From NCBI RefSeq assembly GCF_021462225.1, contig NC_061797.1, positions 38,404,147-38,468,146 on the forward strand: DNA of 64,000 bases, given 5' to 3'. A program made the translations under genes and the position numbers. This DNA is from Girardinichthys multiradiatus. Lineage: Eukaryota > Chordata > Actinopteri > Cyprinodontiformes > Goodeidae. Positions 24,251 to 34,577 of this stretch are shown here, piece by piece. Positions within the stretch are counted from its first letter, which is position 1, and each line of letters begins with the position of its first letter. The notes under the pieces are model-generated. The model was not told the origin of the DNA and made no database searches. It was given only the letters and a program-made list of their open reading frames with translations.

Positions 24251-24266
24251 CCCCCCCCCCCCCCCC
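24251..24266. repeat. Poly(C) run of 16
   Basis: A homopolymer C tract 180 bp after the AT repeat. Length is likely to vary between individuals and to be sequencing-sensitive. Confidence 0.95.
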
Positions 24267-25899
24267 GCTTTGTTTTGCTTCTATGTAGGCTTAAATTGAC
24301 GTCCTTTATAAGTAATGCTTGAACAGCTTTGGGAAATCCCTCACAAATAGAATCAATTTTTGTTCTATGACAGAGAAACAGCCAAGTCTTTTTTCATTCG
24401 TCTACCAAGATAGCATCCATCGATTGGTGAGCCATGTGCAGTCGTGCCGAGATGTATTTTCAAAGGGACGAGTCAGAGCCAGCATTGCCTGGGCAGGTCT
24501 GCGGGTGGCAGGCTCGAGCCTGATGCAAACACCCCCGCAGCACTTTCATTTGACAGGCCCCTTTCACTGCTCTTCTTTCTGCAATGCTCCTTCTGTTCAT
24601 ATTTTGATGTTTTTCCTAAGAATCTCTGAGCTGAAATATTATTATTTATATATTATGGTAAGAGTCTGTCTTTCACATTATTGAATTTATGGACAAACTG
24701 ACAACAATCTCCACCGCTAATGTTGAGAAAATATGATAATAGAAACATTCTTTTCTGCTGTTCCTCCATTTTCCTGATGCTCCTTTTGTCCTGTCTATGT
24801 CTGTACCTCACGTGGTTGTGTGTGTGTGGAAGACTGACCTTTATCTGATGGATTGTTTTCCCTCAAATGAAGACATAAAAGGGGCGGAGTGTGTGCGTAT
24901 GTGTGTGTGTGCACCCTGTGGAAAAGAAGAAGAGGGGATCTTGGAGTAAGCTGAGATGAGGTGCAACTCTGCCATGTAATTATGCGCTCCTTCTTCACCT
25001 CCCTCCACTCAGCTTCTCTCCAATACCTCGTCTCCACACCCACGTTTTCTTTTTACCCAACTCTCATTCTGCAGAAGCTCCCAGCAGAGCCGCAGGTGGA
25101 GGCAATCTCTGTCTGTCCCACTGCTCTGACTGTTTACGCAGCACGGAACTGAAAGCTGGAGGGCCACTGCCCAATATCACAGGCTTTACCTCTCAGAGTG
25201 CAAAGCCACCCCGCATGCATATCTCTGAATGAACAGCTAGGCAAGGACACGCATGAAAACCCACACTGTGCTGCTGTGCGCTAAATTGTGGTTTGCCACT
25301 TGCAGCTGGAATAGATGTAAAATCATAAGAAAAAGTATTACCCTGTTTTAAATTCAGATTTATTTAAGTATCTGTTCACTTTAGTCACAATAGTAGGTCC
25401 AATAGTGCAACTGTGTTTTTCTTTAAACTTAGTCCTTTTTTTGATTTAATAAAGTGGGAAATAGACACTGGTATTAGCTCCGTCTGGTCACATGTCACAG
25501 AGCTGTGTGTCATTTCACCCTGTCAAAAAGTGTGGTTTCTGAGGGCGTCAGGCCAGTTTCAAAACCTGAAATGGGCATAATGGATGTCAGAATACCCAAA
25601 AAGCTCAGGCCCATAGTTTTAAGGTTCTCAAGGGATGCTTTGGGGGGGCTCTGCATAAAATAAAACTTCAAGAAACCTCAGTGAACTGGGGCAATTTTGT
25701 TAATGAAGAATTGACCAAACTCTCATCATGTCTAATTAGCCACAGCTCAGCATTCAAAATTAAAATTATCCTAAAGACAAATTTTGTAATTTAAAGTTAA
25801 TCTACTGGAGGGGTTTTCCCTGTCTTTACTTCAGCAGGAAATACATTCTGCCTAACAAAAGAAGAAAGTAAACACTTTGTAGTGTTTCATTTTTTCATA
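24267..25899. other. Unique stretch with balanced blocks
   Basis: No gene seen. Two blocks, 24420-24620 and 24940-25310, are more GC-balanced and non-repetitive than the surroundings. They contain words such as CGCAGCACTTTCATTTGACA and GCAGGTGGAGGC (an E-box-like CAGGTG). GT-rich patches occur at 24818-24830 and 24890-24912. These blocks could be regulatory, but nothing in the sequence proves it. Confidence 0.4.
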
Positions 25900-26345
25900 C
25901 ATTTTTTGCCCTTGTCTTGCCGAACCATTCACATACCACAAAGTTAAATGTATTTTATTGGAGTTTTATTAGAGAGACCAAGACAAAGTAACACATAATT
26001 GTGAAGTGGAAGGAAAAGGACACATAGCTTTTATTTGTTTTTTACAAATGTAAAAAATGTGTGCATTTGATTTAGCACCCCTGGGTTAATAATCTGTAGA
26101 ATCAAATTTACCTGCAATTATTGCTCTAGATCTTTAAGGGTATGTCTCTACCTTAGACATCTACAGAAATAAGCTATTATACATTCTTCTTTGCAAAATA
26201 GCTGAACCTCAGCCAGTTTGAATGGTTACTGTCTGTGAAATAAAATGTTCAGGTCTTGTCACAGATCCTCAATTTGATATAGGTCTGTACTTTGACTGGG
26301 TCATTCCAATGGATGGCAGCTTTTAATGCTCCTTCAACAACACAG
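25900..26345 (-). mobile_element. Tc1-like element, partial
   Basis: The left-hand end of a Tc1 copy with its transposase on minus. It carries the inverted-repeat block AATGTATTTTATTGGAGTTT and GTGAAGTGGAAGGAAAAGG, then the body words CTTCTTTGCAAAATAGCTG and GTACTTTGACTGGGTCATTCC. The match stops at about 26345, within the C-terminal transposase part, so the other end is lost. Confidence 0.85.
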
Positions 26346-27654
26346 TGCTTTAAGATCATTTAAATTTAATTTGACTGCATTTTAAAGACATATTTATGTT
26401 GTTCCTCACTTCATTACTCAACAAAGATTCCTAACTTTGAGATACACACTTATTAATTTCAGTTGAAGCCTTTCCATATAATGTGTCCCTGATTTCATGT
26501 GTAACTTTATGTAAAAATTGCATAATCCTGGCATAAGTTTGGGAACATCCTGTGGGTTTTATGTTATTTTCTTCCCAATGGCAGCTCTCTCACTCTGGAA
26601 TTAGCTTCTTTTATGGCCGACTGGGATCGTTCTATATGACGGTGGCCTTTTGCTTTGGTAATATAGGTGATCTTCTCACCATGAAAGAGCTGCAATCCAT
26701 CTTCCGCTCGCAGGAGGTGGCAATTTATCGTGTGCGCTGGGCGTTAACACGTTGCAGCTAAGAACAGATGCGGTGCTTTCACAGATAACACTCATAGAAT
26801 AAGATAGAGCATTCAGATTAGCTGTGGTGTCAAACAAATTGCATGCTACTGGAGTACACAAGGAGTTCTGAAATGCTGTTCTGTATATCAGATCTAGCGT
26901 GGGTTCTTGCGTGACAGAGGGTAAATGAAGCATGACATTTCATGGCTTTCCTCCACATGGGACCCTCAGAATGCCTCAGATTTGACAGTAGTCTTCGCTT
27001 AAAAACCCAAGACAAAGATCACAAAGCCTCTCTCTGTTTCCATACAATTGAAGACACTGCTGTCAGTCTTATGCTAATATTTTATCTCAGTAGGTTCAGT
27101 GAAAACTTACCTGTGCAGAGAACCCACATTCATTCCCTAAAAAAATACTCTTTTTGTTGGATGTTTTAACTTTATGACCTTTCATTGTGAGTTTGACAGG
27201 AGAGTGTGTGCATATGCCTTTATACGCCTCTCTGAGAATTCAATTTCACTCTAATATCCTGGTATTATTGTCTAATTTTCTGCTCCGTGACCGTGTTCAC
27301 TGGTAAATTCCATTTTTACCTCAGAGTAAAAGTATTTTAGACTTCAATTATCCAGGGAGTGATTACAAACGCATGCCTATAGCTGCTTGTTGTTTAAACA
27401 TGTTTAAAGTGTGAAGAAATGGGGCTTTAGTTATAACCAACTGCTGCAGTGGGTTTTTGATTGTTTTGTAGTGACACAGATTTCTTTCTATAGCTGCAAA
27501 GAAATACTTTTTCAAAGGAGAGACAGAAATATATCTAAGCATTACACCTGCTGCTTCATTATCATTCACAGTCTGTGAGGGAGGCAGAAGAACTCAAAGA
27601 ACCAAATGAGAATCTTGTTCAGTTGAGCTGTTTATTTAATGGTGCCAATTCTAA
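26346..27654. other. Unique noncoding stretch
   Basis: No gene seen. The patch 27180-27330 is balanced and non-repetitive (ATATCCTGGTATTATTGTC). Confidence 0.5.
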
Positions 27655-27805
27655 TGCAGTCACATCTCAGAAAATTAGAGTGCTATCGAACTAATTATTT
27701 CAAGAATTAAATTCAAAAACTGAAACTGATATAAAGATTCACTACCCACAGGGTGATATGATTCTTATTTCTTTCATTTTGTTAATTATGCCTTACAGGT
27801 ACTCA
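27655..27805. mobile_element. Tc1-like terminal fragment, family D
   Basis: Collinear with the left terminal repeat region of the copy at 55588-56448. It carries CATCTCAGAAAATTAGAGTG, then AAACTGAAACTGATATAAAG, then a TTAATTATGCCTTACAGGTA block (family pattern GATTATGGCTTACAGC). Only the terminus survives. Confidence 0.75.
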
Positions 27806-29424
27806 AAAATAAATAAAACAAATTCAAAGGGATTTTATAAACATATATATTTGCTTGAGCCTTTTAAACAGTTGATAACATTCCAGAAAAAGGCTCACCC
27901 ACCAACCAATCTTTTCGCCTTTCATCCTCACAGTCATTATAGTCCTGTGTGTAGTGGTGCAGCAATGACTCCAACTTTTCTTTATCGAAATGTTTATGAA
28001 ATGTTATAGAAAATCTGTGTGGGAGGCATTTATCCTTCCATACCGCAGTATGCGCCTCTTTTTGAAACTCTCTAGCAGGAAGAATGTGAAAGAGCAAAGC
28101 TGTAAATCCTCTTCTCTGGTGAAATTACAATATCACCCAAAGACCCATCAGCTGCATCCATTCCAATGATCCAATTTGCAAAACCGCTCCTTATTTTATT
28201 TGTTTCTGTTTTTTCTTAGACAATCAATGTGATATGAATGAGTTTTTCAAGATATTTAGAAAAAGATGGCTGCTGTGGGAGAAGGTGAAACCAGATTTTT
28301 TACTCCAATGACTCATCTCAACAGATGGCTTCCTATGCGCGAGCGTGCATGTGCATTTGTGTGCATATTAAACAGTACACTTATAAGGGTTGTTAAGGCA
28401 GGCCGACACACACATATGGAAGGGGAGCTGACCTAAGACTGTGAATGGTGCCCACTCGGAGAAGGATGATGCCAGGTCAGGATGAACTGCCCTTCCAGTG
28501 ACTCTCACCAAGCCAGTTGCCTTGGATTCAATCCAGTTTTAACCGCCTCTGGAGAAAACAGAGCTGACCTTTTCCAGCACTCGGAGATGCAGGATATAGA
28601 CTTAGAGAGGGTTGTGATCCTTGTCTTGGCATCACTCCTGCTGATTTTTATTGCTTTTACTTGTTGTGGTAGGATTCAATCATTCGAGCACACAATGCAA
28701 TATGGAATTTTTTTTTTCCCTCCCATATTTCTCTGATCGGGGCATGGACGTTAGCAGCTCATCAAAAGGGTCCCACTGAAGGGAAGCTGTAGGCCCATAA
28801 TGGTGCTTTATTGGACTGTTATGGGATTAGGTTTTCACTTATTGCCATTTGAACGGGGATGGAAACATCCAAAAAGCTTCCTCCTGCCCAGTCATCACCA
28901 TCCACTAACTCATCCATGTCACCTCCCCCTACACAGCTGCCCCTGGCTGCTTCCTACAGTCTTTGAACCCCTACTTAGGCACACAAGGCTCTGATGCTGC
29001 TGATGTTGTAATTGAAGCTTATTTCATAGCTGCAGTCACTGAGACCAGCTCTGAGCGAACACATCTACTAAATCACTGTAATGAAAATGTAACACTGGAG
29101 ACACAAATATGGTTTCTGGGGTTCCTACTGCCCACACTTCTGTCTCCCAAAAAGATAAAGTGATTCCTTTTGTTCAAAACCCCCAACATCAGAAGCTGTC
29201 CATTTGCTCGGAGACAGGTTGCCAATAGTAATATTATCCCCTTATCTGTCTCACATTTCATCAGACAAAGGGAAAGGAAGAGGCTTTAAGTGTGCTCTGT
29301 GTCTGTTGATCATGACACTGCCTGTCCTCCTGTGAGACTACATTTTGACTTTATATCAAAAGTAAGTATTAATTTACACTTAAATCAACATTTCCCTAGC
29401 ACACACTTTACAAATATATGGTTC
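27806..29424. other. Unique stretch with one membrane-like open frame
   Basis: No proven gene. An open frame at 28482-28736 (plus, 84 codons) contains, from an internal ATG at 28590, a hydrophobic run VVILVLASLLLIFIAFTCC preceded by acidic residues. A possible GT splice donor follows near 28670. It matches no small membrane protein I know. The block 28720-28860 is balanced, with words such as CCCATAATGGTGCTTTATTG. Confidence 0.4.
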
Positions 29425-30684
29425 TACAAAACAGTATTTGCCCCAAACAAATTTTAATATCAGACTAAAATAACTTTAACAAAATTTGACTTGATTTATT
29501 AATGAAAAAAAGCAGTCCGAACCTACCTGGCTCAGTGTGAAAAGTAATCATACCTAAATCTTTTAACCGCCTGTTCACTTTGGGCAGCAACAACTAGTAT
29601 TAAGCATTTGCAGAAACTGGCACTAATACTTCTACATCTTGGTGAAGCAATTTTGGCCTATTCCTCTCTTAATTGTTTAAATTCAAACAAACTGGAGGGG
29701 TTTGAGCTTTAACATCCTATTCAAGGTCAAGCCACACCATCTCATTCAGATTTAAATCTGGTCTTTTACCAGGCCACTGCAAAACCTCAATTTTATCATT
29801 TTTATGCCATTCAGATATGATGATGGCTAGACATTCTCCTTCAGGATTTTCTGCTAGGAAAAATGTAATGTTGTCAGGTCCTTAAGCCGCAAAACAGTCC
29901 AACAACACAACGCTACCGCCTCCATGTTTAAATGTGGGTTTATGGTCTTTTTTCTGAAATGGTGAGTCAACTTTACACCAGGTGTAACGGGGGCTCACAC
30001 GTTTCAAAAAGTGACTCAACAGAACCTTTTTTACAAAAGACTTGGGGATCATCAAGATAATGTTCTTTGGGATATGAGAGAGGGGCCCATGTATTCTTTT
30101 TGGTCTGCATTGGCGCCCCCTTTTTGAAACCCTCACATTCATGCCGCTTTTGCCCAGTTAAATCATAAACACTAATGTAAACTGAAGCAATTGAGGCATG
30201 CAGTGCTTTAGATGTAGTTCTGTGTTCTTTCTGACCTTCTGGGGATGTCGTTGATGTGCTCTTGGAGTAATGTGGGTTGGCCAACCACTTCTGGGAAGTT
30301 TCACCACTGTTGCATGTTTTGACAATGGCTCTCACTGTGGTTTGTAGAAGTCCCAAAGCCCTTCCTGACTGACAGAGTGACTATGTTCTATATCTGTTCT
30401 TGAACCTTAGATCGAGCCATGATGTCCTGCATATTGACATATTTTAGCCTACATTAGCCTCCAGACAGACAGTTTCTATTTGATTCTACAGTTATTGATT
30501 ATATGTCATAAATGAAAAGGTTGGTTTGGATTGCTTTTTGTTTCCTAAGAAGTATAATTATTACTTTAAAACTGCATTTGGATTTACTTAGGTTGTCTGA
30601 TATTAAAATTTATTTGATGGTCTGAGATATTAAAGTGAGAAAAAAGCAAAAGAAAATGGCAAATACGTTTTTTACAGCACTGTG
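29425..30684 (-). mobile_element. Nearly full-length Tc1-like element, family B
   Basis: A 1260-bp Tc1/mariner transposon with both ends. The left end is TACAAAACAGTATTTGCCCC and the right end is TATTTG-type sequence finishing TTTACAGCACTGT. The word AAATTTTAATATCAGAC occurs inside both ends in opposite orientation (left near 29449, right near 30599), confirming the inverted repeats. The transposase reads on minus from an ATG at 30420. It has MARSKVQEQ, GLLQTTVRAIVK, TTSKALHASIASV, RYTWCKVDSPFQKK, KHGGGSVVLLDCFAA and DLNLNEMVWLDLE, the last holding the third acid of the DDE triad. At least one frameshift (between the frames at 29882-30142 and 29973-30356) and stops inactivate it. Confidence 0.92.
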
Positions 30685-31389
30685 CCAACATTCCAACAAC
30701 AAATGATCCAACAGTAACAGTGTCACTGCCTGTATTGGCTTTGCCTTACTGATGAACATCATTTCAGCTTTATGACCTCTGCTGCAACTTTGGAGCTGTA
30801 ACATCAAAGGCTCATTTTTGTTATTTCATAAAAACATAAAAAGATTTCAAAGAGTAAAACACTTCAAATAAACTTGAAAATATGTGAAATATCAAAGGAG
30901 GTTCTCTCTTAAATGTCTAAATGTCACAGACTGGTGTCATTTGCATAAAGCTCCACTGTATACTTGGCTGTAATGAATGATGCCTTCCAGGTTTCATTTG
31001 CAATTAAGGCTAATTAGCAAATGTCGAGTTACCCTTAATCTTTGCTGGGTGTGGATTATAAACCTTCGTATGGACTGCCACCGTATGCACAGTAAATGTA
31101 AGCCTGTGGTATTAGCAGTAATTAGTTTACTTTTGGTTTTTAAATTGTTTAGTGAGGCCAAATAATTAATGTCATTTTGTGCAATAGGATCACGTTAGTG
31201 CTAATGTAGTACTGTAGCATTCTCTGTTGGACAAGACTTAAGCACTGACTCAAGCACAGTGGAACTTGTTGTGGGGTTTTCTCTTTTAGTTTAACATATA
31301 TTAAAAATCTTAAATGCATTTTAGTAGTGCAATGCTTTTGCAAGTTATTTGCAAGTGACTGACAAAAACTTAATACCCTTATTCTATCG
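30685..31389. promoter_or_regulatory. Candidate conserved noncoding element
   Basis: Unique sequence. The core 30920-31175 has an octamer-like ATTTGCAT, ATTTGCAATTAAGG, CTAATTAGCAAATG and AGTAATTAGTTTAC, i.e. repeated POU/homeodomain-type AT cores set in balanced DNA. This texture is typical of vertebrate developmental enhancers. No gene is evident and conservation cannot be assessed here, so the call is inference. Confidence 0.35.
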
Positions 31390-32219
31390 ATGATACACTT
31401 GGCCCTGTCTTTCAGTGTTTAACCCCGTCTCTCCTAGACATAGCTACTGGCTGAGCTTCTACTGTGACAAACTGTATCTGCTCTCTTTCATACTCTAGAC
31501 TTGAAAACTGGCTCAGAGTTCATCTGCTTAGCTGCTTTTCTCTCTTAGATGAAGTCACTTAAGGAGCTACTACCAATAATGATTTACTTTTGTCTCCCAT
31601 AGAAAGTACTCCTGGATCAGTGTTTCTGTGTTCTTTTTTGTGTCTCTGCTCTGTTCACTCAAACCGAGTCAGTGGTGGCAGATGGCTGTTGACACTGAGC
31701 CTGGTTCTGGTTCTGCTGGAGGTTTCTTCCTGTTAAAAGAGAGTTTTTCTCTCCACTGTCACTACATGCATGCTCAGTATTTATATTTTAGTATATGTCC
31801 TAGAAAACAAGGACATGCATGCTCAGTATGAAGGCTGGCTGCAAAGTCAATGAAAGCGACTGGCCACTGTCGCTACATGCTCAGCCAGGAGGAGTGAATG
31901 CTGCAAGTCACTGACTCAATGCAATCTGCTGGGTTTTCTTCAACAGAAAAACACTTGAACCAATTTGAATAATAAACTGAATCTGACTGCACTTTTTGAT
32001 AGTTAGGATTAATTGGAATGCATGTAGCTAACCTGAAATCTGTATGATTCGATTGAATTAACTTTGTAGTTTCAAGTGCCTTGAGATGACATGTGTTGTG
32101 AATTGGTGCTATATAAATAAAACTGAATTGAATTGAGTTGAATTTCATTGAACTGAACTGAACTGAACTGAACTGAATTGAACTGAACTGAATTGAATTG
32201 TATTGAATTGAATTGAATT
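31390..32219 (+). mobile_element. LINE 3' UTR with pentanucleotide tail
   Basis: The long 3' untranslated region of a teleost L2/Rex1-type LINE. It includes GAGTTCATCTGCTTAGCTGC, CTCCTGGATCAGTGTTTCTG, GAGCCTGGTTCTGGTTCTGC, AGGTTTCTTCCTGTTAAAAG, CCACTGTCGCTACATGCTC, GTGCCTTGAGATGACATGTG and GGTGCTATATAAATAAAA. A GAATT/GAACT array follows at 32121-32219. A short duplication repeats CATGCATGCTCAGTAT at about 31764 and 31813. The reverse transcriptase end is absent. Confidence 0.88.
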
Positions 32220-32641
32220 TTGTCAGCTAATTCGGGCAACCATGGGTTTCTTTTTAAGAAATGTTGGAAGATTCTTCTAGCAGAAGAGAAGATGGACCTA
32301 CTTTCTAATTTATTCAAATAATAATGATTCTCAGAATCTTTAAACAATCTTAAAACATGGAAAAAGATTAAATTAAACAAGAGTGATATCACAACAGAAG
32401 TAACATATCCAGTTCTGATGAAGTTGCATATTTTATATTTTACACCCTTCATCCTAATACACCTGCACTATTCAAAACAGGGGACATCAAAAGCCAAACT
32501 TGGACATTCTTTTAGCAATTGGTGAAGTCAAGAATGCCCCTCACTGTATGAAGAATTGCATCTCAAATAAATCCACAAAAACTAAAACATATTGTAAAAG
32601 AGTAGCAATTGTGTTTAGATCACAGTAAACTAAAGTCTAGA
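32220..32641. other. Unique AT-rich stretch
   Basis: Nothing coding or repetitive recognised between the LINE tail and the next transposon. Confidence 0.5.
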
Positions 32642-34577
32642 AAATAATGGCACTCACTAGCCACATCATTAGGTACACGTTGCTAATACCCAGTTGGACC
32701 ATCATTTGCCTTCACAATTGCCTTATTTATATCTGGTATTGATTTAATAAGATGTCAGAAACATTCCTGAGAGATTTCGGTCCATATCAATATTGGAGCG
32801 TCACACACTTGCTGTGGATTTGTTGGTTACACATCTGTATTGTGAATCTACAACTCTGGCACATATTACAGGGGCTCTGTTGGATTGAGATCTGTTGAGT
32901 GTGAAGGCCATTGGTATACACAATAACCTTGTTGTCATGTTCAAGGAACGAACTTTGTGATATCGTGTATTATCCTGATGGAAGTACCCATCAGAAGATG
33001 AGTACACTGTGGTCATAAAACAATTGACCTAATTGGCTGCACTAGGCATGCAGGTTGTAGAGTTTTAATGACTGTGATTTTGTACTAAGTAACTCTAAGT
33101 GCGCCAAAGACTATATCTCTATTCTACTTCAAGGTTTGGCACATTTGGGGATTTGTATTCTAAAGTCTTTGGTTGGTTTTTTGAGTTCCTGTTGACCTTT
33201 TTATCAGTTCAAACCATCCCTTTGCCGCTCACTGGATATTTTCTCTTTTTTGGATCATTCTCTGCAAAGCCGAGAGAGGGTTGTGTCCAAATCCCACCAG
33301 ATCAGCAGATTTTGAACTAATTAGACAACCTGTCTGACACCAACAACCAGGCCATGTTCAAACTATATCAGTTCCCTTTGTAAGGATTATGATTATTGAT
33401 TAATTAGTATTTATCAAGAATTATAATTTAAAATCATAATTAAAATTTGTTTATTAATTTCTTAACCAAAAATCATTACTTACGAATAGAAATCAGAGAT
33501 GTCCTCTGGTGTTGTGATTATGGGCTCAAAGCTCTTTAATAATTACAAATTATTAACCAAAACCACAAACTGTCACTGTTAATTCAACCACTTCACCAAA
33601 AGTGGAGGATCTTCGACCTTGTTTTGACAGATAAATCACTCTTGCACAAAATAAACACAAACGCTTCTCTTAATTGTATATATGACGATTTATTGAAGCC
33701 AAATAATCCTGATAGACCATTATTCTGGTCCAAAAACCTTCACCTAACTAACAAGCACTATCTTACACAAAGGGAATAAAAATGACTACCTAACAATAAT
33801 AATAAAATAAAAATATATGCGCATTTAGTGTCTATGAAGATCATACCAGTAGTTTTATGGACAAAATGTGTAATTTGGGTTAAATGGAAAGAGAAATCCT
33901 CCTGTGTGTTGATGTCTCGATTGCAGCGATCGCCCCAAATCTTGACAAAGGGTCATAAAACTCTGAGGCGGGAACTCAGTGGAAAATCTCCAGCAATAAA
34001 CCGGAACAAAGAGTGGTCAGACCACGAGGTACAGACCGCAGTTGCTTTGAATGAAAAACCTTTAAAAGTCCAACTTCTAACTCCTGGCTGATTTGGGATC
34101 AGCCGGACAAAACATTAAACACGCACGATTCAGCAGCGCTTGCGCAGCAAATCAAAACACAGCTCAGCATAAAACACTTCAATCAGTATTGCATGCAACA
34201 AGTTGATACCTTAGATTAACTAATGGTGATTATAAATCACCTTCACTATGCCTTATCCTGCCCAGACCTCTAAATGCACCTATCTTTTTAATATGAAAAG
34301 GAACAAAATTACTTTGACGTTGATTTCTTCTCTCCGCCGGTTGAGGAGGGATCAGGTTTAAAGAAAAAGGAGGGGGGTGACAACACGTCCGTCATCAAAT
34401 TAAGAAAAAAAAAAGGTAATTTCTCATCCGTCCAGGAGGGGAAAAGATGAAGAACCGTTAGTCGACTGCATTACACAAGGAGGAAAACTCATCTACTTGG
34501 AACTAGAACCTCTGTGGGTTTCCATCTTGGGGGTCATTACAATGTCTGCATTGACCTGCTGCCATGTGATTGAGTGT
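32642..34577 (-). mobile_element. Tc1-like element, family E, interrupted by an LTR
   Basis: It begins with the diagnostic terminus CACTAGCCACATCATTAGGTACAC (family pattern CACTGGCCACTTTATTAGG). It continues with AAACATTCCTGAGAGATTTC, TTGGATTGAGATCTG, ATTATCCTGATGGAAGTACC and CATCAGAAGATGAGTACAC. An internal deletion follows, then GCCGCTCACTGGATATTTTC and ACACCAACAACCAGGCC. The element stops at 33378 and resumes at 34542 with TGCATTGACCTGCTGCCATG. The transposase on minus is shattered; one open piece at 32801-33016 still reads TTVYSSSDGYFHQDN. The right terminus is not found. Confidence 0.88.
33379..34541 (-). mobile_element. Solo LTR, family A, nested in Tc1
   Basis: A 1163-bp long terminal repeat in the minus orientation. 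On plus it begins TGTAAGGATTATG and ends GGGTCATTACA, i.e. TG...CA with a TGTAA inverted end. On minus, AATAAA in TTCAATAAATCG and the words TTTTGTGCAAGAGTGATT, ACACCAGAGGACATCTCTG and GGTTAAGAAATTAAT line up with the second half of 9633-11045. The flanking bases (CCTT and ATGT) are not a matching duplication. By the Tc1 family pattern, roughly 70 bp of target are missing on the right, so a deletion accompanied or followed insertion. No internal viral genes are present. Confidence 0.85.
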
